DNA of 13,703 bases from Serpens sp035497635 (GTDB taxonomy: Bacteria; Pseudomonadota; Gammaproteobacteria; Pseudomonadales; Pseudomonadaceae), in contig DATJDB010000135.1 of NCBI GenBank assembly GCA_035497635.1, forward strand, positions 1-13,703, given 5' to 3'. Positions 6,718 through 12,462 of the stretch are shown here, in pieces. The position numbers were made by a program, and so were the translations under genes. Under the pieces are notes generated by a model, which saw only the letters and a program-made list of their open reading frames with translations, had not been told where the DNA came from and searched no databases. Positions within the stretch are counted from its first letter, which is position 1; each line of letters starts with the position of its first letter.

Positions 6718-7086
6718 ATGAAACTTCCCCTCATTTTGCTGGTGGCGAGCCTGGCCGTCGCCGGCTGCAGCACCCGCGGCGATCTGGACAATCACCTGAA
6801 CGCCGCCTACCGCGCCTACGACGATGGCAACTGCGAGAAGGTGATGCTGGAACTGTCGCTGGCCGAGCGCGCCAGCCGCGCGCGCGTCTACATGCAGCCG
6901 GAAATCTCCATGCTGCGCGGCCAGTGCCTGGAACGTCAGAGCCTGTTCGTGGACGCCACCCAGACCTATCTGTTCATCATCAATCGCTTCCCGATGAGCG
7001 AATATTCCTACCGCGCCAAGGCCCGTCTGGAGACCCTGCGCCAGCTCGGCCACTTCGACCCGGAGAAGACCGTCGGCGCACGCTGA
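6718..7086 (+). CDS. Small helical-repeat lipoprotein, function unknown
   Basis: A 122-residue predicted lipoprotein. MKLPLILLVASLAVAGC carries a clear lipobox VAGC with Cys17 and Ser18, so outer-membrane sorting is likely. The mature chain looks like one or two TPR-type helical pairs: LNAAYRAYDDGNCEKVMLEL, EISMLRGQCLERQSLFVDAT and YLFIINRFPMSEYSYRAKAR, the last resembling the second helix of a TPR and the spacer before the next. GGAGA at 6706-6710 is seven bases from the ATG. It is divergent from the larger TPR lipoprotein gene, and both may serve the envelope, but no function is recognised. The PilZ gene follows after 137 bases on the same strand. Confidence 0.82.
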   Translation: MKLPLILLVASLAVAGCSTRGDLDNHLNAAYRAYDDGNCEKVMLELSLAERASRARVYMQPEISMLRGQCLERQSLFVDATQTYLFIINRFPMSEYSYRAKARLETLRQLGHFDPEKTVGAR

Positions 7087-7158
7087 AGAGTGTCGCACCC
7101 CGGCCCAACCACTGGAGATCGACGCCGATAGCGGCTACTCTCCGCCGACACCTTGACC

Positions 7159-7186
7159 CATGCGGAGTACCTGCCCCCTCCGCATG
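7159..7186 (+). repeat. Inverted repeat between the small lipoprotein gene and the PilZ gene
   Basis: CATGCGGAG (7159-7167) and CTCCGCATG (7178-7186) are perfect nine-base complements with a ten-base spacer. It lies 73 bases after the lipoprotein stop and 38 bases before the PilZ start. There is no T-tract, so it could be a weak terminator, a protein operator or a leader hairpin for the PilZ gene. Confidence 0.45.
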
Positions 7187-7223
7187 TGCGCCGTAGGGTG
7201 TTCCCGGTGAACTGGAGGTACGA

Positions 7224-7640
7224 GTGCCTGAACTGGAAAAGTCGAGCGAAGCGCGTGTCAGCCACGCCCAGGCCATGCCCGGCGACGGTCGGCGGCGCAT
7301 TCAGCGTCAGCAGTTGCCCTACTACCTCAAGGTCTTCAACCGGATCACCGACAAGCCGCTGGGCTATCTCGGCAACCTGTCGTGCGAGGGACTGATGCTG
7401 ATCAGCCAGTGGCCGCTGCTGGTCGGCGCGCGCTTCGACATGCGCCTGAAGATTCCCGCCGCCGACGGCGGCTGGCGGCCCATCGACTTCCATGCCACCT
7501 GCCAGTGGAGCAGGGAAGACGTCACCCCGGGCAGCTTCGATTCCGGCTTTCACCTCGACGCCCCGCCGGCGGAGTTCCTCGAACTGGTCGAAGCGCTGCG
7601 CGACTACTTCGCCTTCACCAGCCACAAGCCCGCTCACTGA
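7224..7640 (+). CDS. PilZ-domain protein (cyclic-di-GMP receptor family)
   Basis: A 138-residue single-domain PilZ protein. The two cyclic-di-GMP contact motifs are intact: RxxxR as Arg24 to Arg28 (RRIQR) and (D/N)xSxxG as Asn51-Leu-Ser53-Cys-Glu-Gly56 (NLSCEG), at the usual spacing of about 25 residues. The remainder is a short beta-barrel (LGNLSCEGLMLISQWPLLVG to FHATCQWSREDV) ending in a C-terminal helix. It should bind cyclic-di-GMP in the cytosol; the output partner is unknown. It appears equivalent to P. aeruginosa PA4324, a stand-alone PilZ protein near pykA and usp genes (recalled from memory). Start is GTG, set by GGAGG at 7214-7218, five bases upstream. sbcB follows after 41 bases, so cotranscription is likely. 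Confidence 0.9.
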   Translation: MPELEKSSEARVSHAQAMPGDGRRRIQRQQLPYYLKVFNRITDKPLGYLGNLSCEGLMLISQWPLLVGARFDMRLKIPAADGGWRPIDFHATCQWSREDVTPGSFDSGFHLDAPPAEFLELVEALRDYFAFTSHKPAH

Positions 7641-7681
7641 AAAAAGTCTCTACACTGCGGCCTCGGCAACAGGAGGCCACC

Positions 7682-9121
7682 GTGACCCCGAGCATCTTCT
7701 GGTACGACTACGAAACCACCGGGACCGATCCGCGCCGCGATCGCCCGCTGCAGGTCGCAGGCCTGCGCACCGATGAAGCCCTCAACATCATCGGCGACCC
7801 CGTCAATCTCTACTGCCGCCCGAGCGACGACATCCTTCCGCATCCGGTCGCCTGCCTGATCACCGGCATCCGTCCGCAGACCCTGCGCGACCAGGGCCTG
7901 GGCGAGGCCGAATTCATCACCCGCCTGCATGCCGAACTGGCGCGCCCCGGCACCTGCGGCGCCGGTTACAACTCGCTGCGCTTCGATGACGAATTCACTC
8001 GCTACGGGCTGTATCGCAACTTCTTTGATCCCTATGCCCGCGAATGGCAGGGCGGCAACAGCCGCTGGGACCTGATCGACATGATGCGCACCGCCTATGC
8101 GCTGCGCCCTGAAGGCATCGTCTGGCCGCAGCAGGACGGCCGCGTCAGCCTGCGTCTGGAACTGCTGACCCAGGCCAACGGCATCGATCACGGCCAGGCC
8201 CACGACGCGCTGTCCGACGTCATGGCCACCATCGGCCTGGCCCGCCTGCTGCGCGAGCGGCAACCGCGCCTCTACGACTACCTGTACCAATTGCGCAGCA
8301 AGCATCAGGTCATGGAGCGGGTGCGTCTGCTGCAACCGCTGGTGCATATCTCCGGGCGCTTCGCCGCCGAGCGCCATTACCTGGCGATGGTGCTGCCGCT
8401 GGCCTGGCACCCGCGCAACCGCAATGCGCTGATCGTCTGCGATCTGCAAGCCGATCCCACGCCGCTGCTGGAGTTGGACGCCGAGACCCTGCGCCAGCGG
8501 CTGTACACCCGGCGCGACGAACTGGCGGATGGCCAGTTGCCCGTGCCGCTCAAGCTGGTGCACATCAACAAGTGTCCGGTGCTGGCGCCGCCGAATGTGC
8601 TGCGTGGCGAGGATCGCGAGCGCCTGGGCCTGAATCTGGAGCTGTGCCAACAACGTGCCGCGCTGCTGACCGAGTACGCGGCGCAATGGCGAGACAAGCT
8701 ACCCGCGCTGTATGGCGAAGATACCTTTGCCGGCAACGACCAGGACGACCCCGAGCAGCAGCTGTACGGCGGTTTCCTCGGCGACCGCGATCGCCGGCTG
8801 TGCGATCAGGTGCGCCAGAGCGACCCGCAGGCGCTGGGACGCGAAGCCTGGTCCTTCAACGATCAGCGTCTGCCGGAACTGCTGTTCCGCTACCGGGCGC
8901 GCAACGCCCCGGAGACGCTGACGGCCGAGGAACAGGCGCGCTGGCAGGCATTCTGCCGCGAGCGACTGCTCGACCCGGCGCGGGGCGCGCCCAATACTCT
9001 GGCGGCTTTCGAGAACGAGCTGAACAACCAGCTGGCCAGCGCCGAAGGCGCGCGGCGCGAGCTGCTGCTGGACTGGCAGGCGTATGCCGGGGAACTGGCC
9101 CGGCGCCTGGGTTGCGCCTGA
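7682..9121 (+). CDS. sbcB: Exodeoxyribonuclease I (single-strand 3'-5' exonuclease)
   Basis: A 479-residue protein, compared with 475 for E. coli ExoI. It degrades single-stranded DNA 3' to 5' and acts in recombination and mismatch repair. The DEDDh active site is complete: Asp9 and Glu11 in WYDYETTGTDPRRDRPLQ, Asp102 in NSLRFDDEFTRYG, and His174 and Asp179 in HDALSDVMAT, each 6-7 residues before the E. coli positions 15, 17, 108, 181 and 186. The SH3-like and helical C-terminal domains follow (HINKCPVLAPPNVL is characteristic). Start is GTG with a strong AGGAGG at 7671-7676, five bases upstream; the reading frame stays open further upstream through the PilZ gene, but that part is not coding. 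TACACT at 7651-7656 could be a weak -10, without a visible -35. Confidence 0.96.
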   Translation: MTPSIFWYDYETTGTDPRRDRPLQVAGLRTDEALNIIGDPVNLYCRPSDDILPHPVACLITGIRPQTLRDQGLGEAEFITRLHAELARPGTCGAGYNSLRFDDEFTRYGLYRNFFDPYAREWQGGNSRWDLIDMMRTAYALRPEGIVWPQQDGRVSLRLELLTQANGIDHGQAHDALSDVMATIGLARLLRERQPRLYDYLYQLRSKHQVMERVRLLQPLVHISGRFAAERHYLAMVLPLAWHPRNRNALIVCDLQADPTPLLELDAETLRQRLYTRRDELADGQLPVPLKLVHINKCPVLAPPNVLRGEDRERLGLNLELCQQRAALLTEYAAQWRDKLPALYGEDTFAGNDQDDPEQQLYGGFLGDRDRRLCDQVRQSDPQALGREAWSFNDQRLPELLFRYRARNAPETLTAEEQARWQAFCRERLLDPARGAPNTLAAFENELNNQLASAEGARRELLLDWQAYAGELARRLGCA

Positions 9122-9138
9122 GACACCACACGAAAAAA

Positions 9139-9163
9139 GCATCGCGGCTGAAGCCGATCCTAC
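9139..9163 (-). repeat. REP element 1 (Pseudomonas type)
   Basis: GCATCGCGGCTGAAGCCGAT followed by CCTAC is a Pseudomonas REP read in reverse orientation (forward form GTAGGAtCGGCTTcAGCCGCGATGC). Its core CGGCT-GA-AGCCG folds back on itself. It starts 17 bases after the sbcB stop codon. Confidence 0.8.
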
Positions 9164-9185
9164 AAAAAGCGGCGCGGCACATACC

Positions 9186-9210
9186 TGTAGGAGCGACTTC
9201 AGTCGCGAGC
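9186..9210 (+). repeat. REP element 2 (Pseudomonas type)
   Basis: TGTAGGAGCGACTTCAGTCG followed by CGAGC is a REP in forward orientation with core GCGACTtcAGTCGC. With REP 3 it forms an inverted pair of the REPIN type (heads outward, about 97 bases in all). The 48-base spacer (9211-9258) contains GGGGCGCCCGG and similar GC-rich sequence. Confidence 0.8.
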
Positions 9211-9258
9211 TTTGGGGCGCCCGGCTAGGGGGCCCGCCCAGGGGTGGTCGGCACGAAA

Positions 9259-9282
9259 GCATCGCGGCTAAAGCCGCTCCCA
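9259..9282 (-). repeat. REP element 3 (Pseudomonas type)
   Basis: GCATCGCGGCTAAAGCCGCT followed by CCCAC is a second reverse-orientation REP. It differs from REP 1 at three positions, and both copies are preceded by a similar CGAAA run, which suggests a common origin of the two copies including flanking bases. Confidence 0.8.
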
Positions 9283-9298
9283 CGCGTTCGATGCGAAG

Positions 9299-9329
9299 CG
9301 TAGGGCGGTGCTGTTCTGACCGCCCTACG
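9299..9329. terminator. Long stem-loop after the coiled-coil gene
   Basis: CGTAGGGCGGT (9299-9309) and ACCGCCCTACG (9319-9329) form a perfect 11-pair stem around a 9-base loop. The stem begins 7 bases beyond the minus-strand stop codon of the coiled-coil gene (9337-9339), a good place for a terminator, though no T-run follows on either strand. It may instead be a member of another dispersed repeat family. Confidence 0.5.
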
Positions 9330-9336
9330 AAACGCC

Positions 9337-10173
9337 TCAACGTCCGTCGATCTGCTTCTGCAAGGTCTGAATCTGCGTCTGCAGGGTGGTGATATTGCGC
9401 GTCATCTGCGCGCGGAAGGTATCGAACTCGGTGGTGCCGGTGCCCTTCGGCAGGCCCGCCATTTCGCTGCGCAGCACCAGCAGGTCCTGCTCCAGGCGCT
9501 TGATGGCCGGGCCGGCATTGAGCTTCTTCAGCGCCTGCACGTCGTGGGTGAGAGTCTTCAGCACCTTGTCCAGGGCCAGGAAGGTCTCGATCTGCTTGCC
9601 CTGCTCGGTGCGCAGCTTGCCGATCTGCTCGGGGACGTTCTTCAGCGCGGCCAGTTCCCCGCCTTGGGTCTTCAGGCGTTCCTCGAGCTTGCCGGCAGCG
9701 GTCTGCCGGGCCTTCAGCTCACCTTCCAGGGCGTCCAGGCGCTTCTCCTGCTTGGCTTCCTGCACGCGGATCTGCCGGCTGAGTGCCTCCAGCTTGCCGC
9801 TGACCTGGCGCAGCTGGCGCTGCAGGGTCTCGGTGCCGGCGCTGATGGTGCTCTCGGTGGCGACCACCTTGCCGCTGATGTCCTGGATGCGGCCGGCGGC
9901 CTCCTCGCTGATGCGCGCGAAGCTTTCCTGGGTGGCCACCAGTTGCTGCGACATCAGACTCATCTGGGTGTAACTCCACCAGGCCAGCCCGCCCAGGGCG
10001 ATCAGCGCCGCCAGCAGCAGCGCCCAGAGCAGGCCGTTGACTGGGTTGCGCGTGGGCGCATCGACGGTGGACCGAGAGTCGGCGCGCGGCACCGGGGCCA
10101 TCACATCCCGATCGCGAGGCTCGATGCTCAGGCTGGGCAGATCGTTAATTTCATCAAACGAATCGTTACGCAT
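9337..10173 (-). CDS. Single-pass membrane protein with long coiled coil, function unknown
   Basis: A 278-residue protein I do not recognise as a named family, although similar Pseudomonas proteins are sometimes loosely labelled ATPase. There is no Walker motif, so that label is unsupported. Layout: an acidic, proline-rich N-terminal tail (1-45), one membrane helix (about 47-66, LLWALLLAALIALGGLAWW), then a long heptad-rich coiled coil from about 70 to the end, rich in Lys, Glu, Gln and Leu. The positive residue Arg42 before the helix suggests a cytoplasmic tail and periplasmic coiled coil. An in-frame GTG at 10200 gives nine more residues, but it is almost adjacent to a -10-like TATACT, so the ATG at 10173 is preferred; its ribosome site AAGAG is weak. 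It is convergent with sbcB across the REP cluster. Confidence 0.75.
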   Translation of the reverse strand: MRNDSFDEINDLPSLSIEPRDRDVMAPVPRADSRSTVDAPTRNPVNGLLWALLLAALIALGGLAWWSYTQMSLMSQQLVATQESFARISEEAAGRIQDISGKVVATESTISAGTETLQRQLRQVSGKLEALSRQIRVQEAKQEKRLDALEGELKARQTAAGKLEERLKTQGGELAALKNVPEQIGKLRTEQGKQIETFLALDKVLKTLTHDVQALKKLNAGPAIKRLEQDLLVLRSEMAGLPKGTGTTEFDTFRAQMTRNITTLQTQIQTLQKQIDGR

Positions 10174-10210
10174 GGGGCGCTCTTGGACGACGAGATACAC
10201 GAGGGGCGAA

Positions 10211-10216
10211 AGTATA
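10211..10216 (-). promoter_or_regulatory. Possible -10 element of the coiled-coil gene
   Basis: The minus strand reads TATACT (five of six matches to TATAAT) about 37 bases before the ATG at 10173, in otherwise GC-rich surroundings. No recognisable -35 is present at 16-18 bases, so this is suggestive only. Confidence 0.35.
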
Positions 10217-10344
10217 ACCGCGCCGCTTCACGGGCGGGCAGTGCGCACCAAACGAAAGCAGGCCGCACCCGCATGGCGCGGCGTCCTGACAGTCCGATTC
10301 GCCGCCGGGCCGGCCCGCGTCATCAGCGACGCTGGTATGTACCT

Positions 10345-10375
10345 TGCTACTGCCAGAGCGGAGTCGGTAGTAGCA
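10345..10375 (+). repeat. Inverted repeat upstream of the 95-residue protein gene
   Basis: TGCTACTGCC (10345-10354) pairs with GGTAGTAGCA (10366-10375) over ten pairs with one G-T wobble and an 11-base loop. It ends 14 bases before the AGGAG ribosome site of the gene at 10402, so it would lie in its leader or act as an operator. Confidence 0.45.
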
Positions 10376-10401
10376 CCGGTTCGCTGGTCAGGAGACCCCG
10401 C

Positions 10402-10689
10402 ATGGACATGAACAAGACCCTTATCGACTGCATGCAGTTGCTGCGCCGTCGCGTGCGCAACGAGCAGGGCCTGGATATTCATCTGCATCAGCCGGACGCC
10501 GTCGCCGCGCTGCTGATGGCCAGCCGGACCTCGCGCGAGCCGGAAACCCATGCGCTGGGTGAGCGTCTGGCCGGGCTGGTCGAACAGGATCAACCATCGG
10601 TGGCCGCCGCCCTCAGCGCCCACCATGAAAGCGCCCCGCCGGACAATCTGCGCGTGCGCATCTATCGGGGACAGCGCGTGCTGGGCTGA
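10402..10689 (+). CDS. Small conserved-looking protein of unknown function (95 residues)
   Basis: A 95-residue soluble protein starting MDMNKTLIDCMQLLRRRVRN and ending NLRVRIYRGQRVLG. I do not recognise the family. It is mostly helical by eye, mixed in charge, without signal peptide, membrane segment or metal-binding cluster; the single Cys10 is not in a motif. Coding is supported by AGGAG at 10390-10394 placed seven bases before the ATG, by GC-rich third positions, and by the way its stop codon exactly abuts the convergent argP stop. The same reading frame is open far upstream through the opposite-strand coiled-coil gene, but that part has no coding support. It is divergent from the coiled-coil gene across a 228-base gap. 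Confidence 0.75.
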   Translation: MDMNKTLIDCMQLLRRRVRNEQGLDIHLHQPDAVAALLMASRTSREPETHALGERLAGLVEQDQPSVAAALSAHHESAPPDNLRVRIYRGQRVLG

Positions 10690-10700
10690 TCAGCCCGGCA
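10679..10700. terminator. Palindrome spanning the abutting stop codons of two convergent genes
   Basis: GGGCTGATCAGCCC (10683-10696) is a perfect palindrome. With flanking bases it gives a nine-pair stem (10679-10687 with 10692-10700, one G-T wobble) around loop GATC. The stop TGA of the 95-residue gene (10687-10689) and the stop of argP (10690-10692, TCA on plus) fill its centre. It can fold on either transcript and could act as a shared terminator, but there is no T-run. Confidence 0.55.
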
Positions 10701-11580
10701 GCAGCCAGTCGCCCGCGCGACGCTGCAGGTGGCGGGTCAGACTGACCAGCAGGCCGCCGCCGTTGCGCCAGTGGTGCCAGTACAGCGGCACATCGATCGG
10801 CCGACCCGCCAGCAGCTCTTGCAGGCGGCCGGCGGCGCGGGCCTCGCGTACCTGGATTTCCGGCACCAGGCCCCAGCCCATGCCGCTCTCGATCAATCGC
10901 ACGAAGCCTTCGGAGGATGGACAGAGGTGATGCAGGAAGCCGCCCTCCTGCCCCAGCGCGGCCAGGTACCGATGCTGCAGGCGATCGTCCGGACCGAACA
11001 CGATGGCCGGCGCCTGAGCCAGCCCGCCTGCGGTCACCCCGTCCGGGAAGTGCCGGGCGATGAAGGCGGGACTGGCCAGCGCGACATAGCGCATCCGCCC
11101 GAGCGGCACGCTGCGCGCCCCGGCCACCGGCCGTTCGACGGCGCACAGGCAGGCCGCTACCTCACCGGCGCGCATGCGCTTGAGACCCACGTCCTGATCC
11201 TCGATCAGCAGGTCGAACAACAGCGCCTGCTCGGCGCAGAAATCCGCCAGCGCCGGCGCCCACCAGGTGGCCAGGCTGTCGGCACTCAGGGCGATGCGCA
11301 GGCGATCCGGCAGACTGCTGTCGTCGAGGCCCGGCAACAGCGCGCCGAGCTCGCCTTCCAGCAGGCGCACCTGCTGCACATGATTGAGCAGGCGCCGTCC
11401 CACCTCGGTTGGCGTCGGCGGCGAGCAGCGCACCAGTACCGGCTGGCCCACCCGGGTCTCCAGCAGCTTGATGCGCTGGGACACCGCCGACTGCGAGAGC
11501 CCTAGCAACTGGGCAGCCCGCTCGAAGCCACCCTGCTCCACCACGGCGCCCAGCGCGGCCAGCAGCTTGTAGTCGAACAA
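10690..11580 (-). CDS. argP: LysR-family regulator ArgP (IciA)
   Basis: A 296-residue LysR-type regulator, essentially the length of E. coli ArgP (297). The N-terminal winged helix-turn-helix reads FDYKLLAALGAVVEQGGFER followed by AAQLLGLSQSAVSQRIKLLE, and VGQPVLVRCSPPTPTEVGRR matches the ArgP-specific PP-PTE segment. The effector domain keeps SADSLATWWAPAL, FPDGVT, SSEGFVRLIESG and the C-terminal LYWHHW, all mirrored in ArgP. In E. coli ArgP senses lysine and arginine and activates the exporter gene argO; here it is divergent from the LysE/ArgO gene, the classical arrangement. No ATG fits: the start is taken as TTG at 11580 because AGGAGA (minus strand, 11592-11587) lies six bases upstream. 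The opposite-direction frame beyond this start is not coding. Confidence 0.93.
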   Translation of the reverse strand: MFDYKLLAALGAVVEQGGFERAAQLLGLSQSAVSQRIKLLETRVGQPVLVRCSPPTPTEVGRRLLNHVQQVRLLEGELGALLPGLDDSSLPDRLRIALSADSLATWWAPALADFCAEQALLFDLLIEDQDVGLKRMRAGEVAACLCAVERPVAGARSVPLGRMRYVALASPAFIARHFPDGVTAGGLAQAPAIVFGPDDRLQHRYLAALGQEGGFLHHLCPSSEGFVRLIESGMGWGLVPEIQVREARAAGRLQELLAGRPIDVPLYWHHWRNGGGLLVSLTRHLQRRAGDWLLPG

Positions 11581-11598
11581 ATCGTTTCTCCTAATGGG

Positions 11599-11630
11599 AC
11601 ATAAAGAGGATTTGTTTTTCTTATATAGAG
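11599..11630. promoter_or_regulatory. AT-rich argP-lysE regulatory region with LysR-type dyad
   Basis: The 99-base gap between argP and lysE holds an AT-rich pocket unlike its surroundings. ATAA (11601-11604) and TTAT (11621-11624) form a partial dyad of the type LysR regulators bind. TTATATAG at 11621-11628 supplies a -10-like TATATA that could serve either strand. An ArgP operator here is inferred from the divergent arrangement and from family knowledge; the exact T-N11-A element is not unambiguous. Confidence 0.4.
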
Positions 11631-11679
11631 CGGACAAAGAGAATGGCCAGCGTTTTCTCCCCGACATGGACTCCCTCGA

Positions 11680-12291
11680 ATGCATGCCCTCTGGCAAAGC
11701 TATTTCAACGGCCTGCTGATTGCCGCCGGCCTGATCATGGCGATCGGCGCGCAGAATGCCTTCGTACTGGCGCAGAGCCTGCGTCGCGAGCATCACCTGC
11801 CGGTGGCGCTGCTCTGTGTCAGCTGCGATGCCCTGCTGGTCGCCATCGGCGTGTTCGGCCTGGCCGGGCTGCTGGCCAGCCATCCGGCGTGGCTGGCCGT
11901 CGCGCGCTGGGGTGGCGCGGCGTTCCTCTTCTATTACGGCGGCCAGGCGCTGCTGCGCGCGCTGCGTCCGCAGGGTCTGGAACAGGACGCCGGGCGCCGG
12001 CCGCGCTCGCTGCGCGCGGTGCTGCTCGCCGCGCTGGCGGTGACCCTGCTCAACCCGCATGTCTACCTGGACACGGTGCTGCTGATCGGCTCGGTGGGCG
12101 CCCGCGAAGCCGCGCCGGGCGCCTATGTGGCCGGCGCGGCCAGCGCCTCGCTGCTGTGGTTCTTCAGCCTGGCGCTGGGCGCCGCCTGGCTGGCGCCGAA
12201 GCTGGCGCGCCCGCTGACCTGGCGGCTGATCGACCTGGCGGTGGCCGCCACCCTGCTGGGCATCGCCACGCGCCTGCTGATGGGCGAATAG
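11680..12291 (+). CDS. argO: LysE/ArgO-family basic amino-acid exporter
   Basis: A 203-residue inner-membrane protein of the LysE superfamily with five to six hydrophobic helices. Conserved marks: MAIGAQNAFVLAQSLRREH at residues 19-37, comparable to the GPQNAFV segment of E. coli ArgO, DALLVAIGVFGLAGL in the second helix, and the central VTLLNPHVYLDTVLL (Asn-Pro motif) in the fourth. The family exports arginine and lysine and protects against toxic accumulation, and the divergent ArgP gene supports that substrate range. The ATG at 11680 is the first start after an in-frame stop (11626) and aligns with the E. coli start, but no purine-rich ribosome site precedes it, so translation initiation is unusual. 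Another reading frame across the gene is open from 11643 but lacks family similarity. Confidence 0.9.
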   Translation: MHALWQSYFNGLLIAAGLIMAIGAQNAFVLAQSLRREHHLPVALLCVSCDALLVAIGVFGLAGLLASHPAWLAVARWGGAAFLFYYGGQALLRALRPQGLEQDAGRRPRSLRAVLLAALAVTLLNPHVYLDTVLLIGSVGAREAAPGAYVAGAASASLLWFFSLALGAAWLAPKLARPLTWRLIDLAVAATLLGIATRLLMGE

Positions 12292-12359
12292 ACCACCTGC
12301 AGGCATTGCGCCAGAGCCTTTCCCCACACGGTTTGCGCGTGGATATGCCGAGGGGCCGA

Positions 12360-12368
12360 TGCTATGAT
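12360..12368 (+). promoter_or_regulatory. Candidate extended -10 promoter of sodB
   Basis: TGC-TATGAT (12360-12368) is an extended -10 with five of six matches in the hexamer. No clear -35 is visible at 17 bases, which is common for extended -10 promoters. Transcription would begin near 12375, leaving a leader of about 88 bases before sodB. Confidence 0.5.
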
Positions 12369-12372
12369 TCCC

Positions 12373-12427
12373 GGGTCATAGAACAGGGAGCCCCACTCCC
12401 GAGACCCTTGCTGGCAAACCCGCCAGC
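12373..12427 (+). promoter_or_regulatory. Structured sodB leader (two hairpins)
   Basis: The first structure is GGGAG-cccca-CTCCC (12386-12400), closed by an outer GGGTC/GACCC stem (12373-12377 with 12403-12407). The second is GCTGGC-aaaccc-GCCAGC (12410-12427), a perfect six-pair hairpin. Both lie between the candidate promoter and the ribosome site AGAGGAGA. They could influence mRNA stability or small-RNA access; no known riboswitch class is recognised. Confidence 0.4.
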
Positions 12428-12462
12428 CGCCCGCCTTGCCCCCTGAAGAGAGGAGAAATCCG

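Noticed and set aside
7634..8686. A 350-codon open frame opposite sbcB
   Set aside because: Antisense shadow of a certain gene, with His/Gln/Ala-rich composition and no motif.
9122..9336. CRISPR array
   Set aside because: The repeats are inverted, only three, unevenly spaced, and match the Pseudomonas REP form.
9544..10401. Upstream extension of the 95-residue protein frame
   Set aside because: It runs antisense through the coiled-coil gene; the ribosome site and composition change both place the true start at 10402.
11591..11602. Four-codon minigene (ATG TCC CAT TAG, minus strand) before argP
   Set aside because: No ribosome site precedes it, and such short frames are common by chance; its stop overlaps the argP ribosome site but that alone is weak.
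11581..12327. N-terminal extension of argP over the argO gene
   Set aside because: It is antisense to a convincing exporter and its residues are not LysR-like; the winged-helix domain begins at the TTG start.
11643..12446. A 267-codon frame overlapping argO in another register
   Set aside because: Arg/Ala/Gly-rich composition typical of a shifted GC-rich frame, and no similarity to any family I know.
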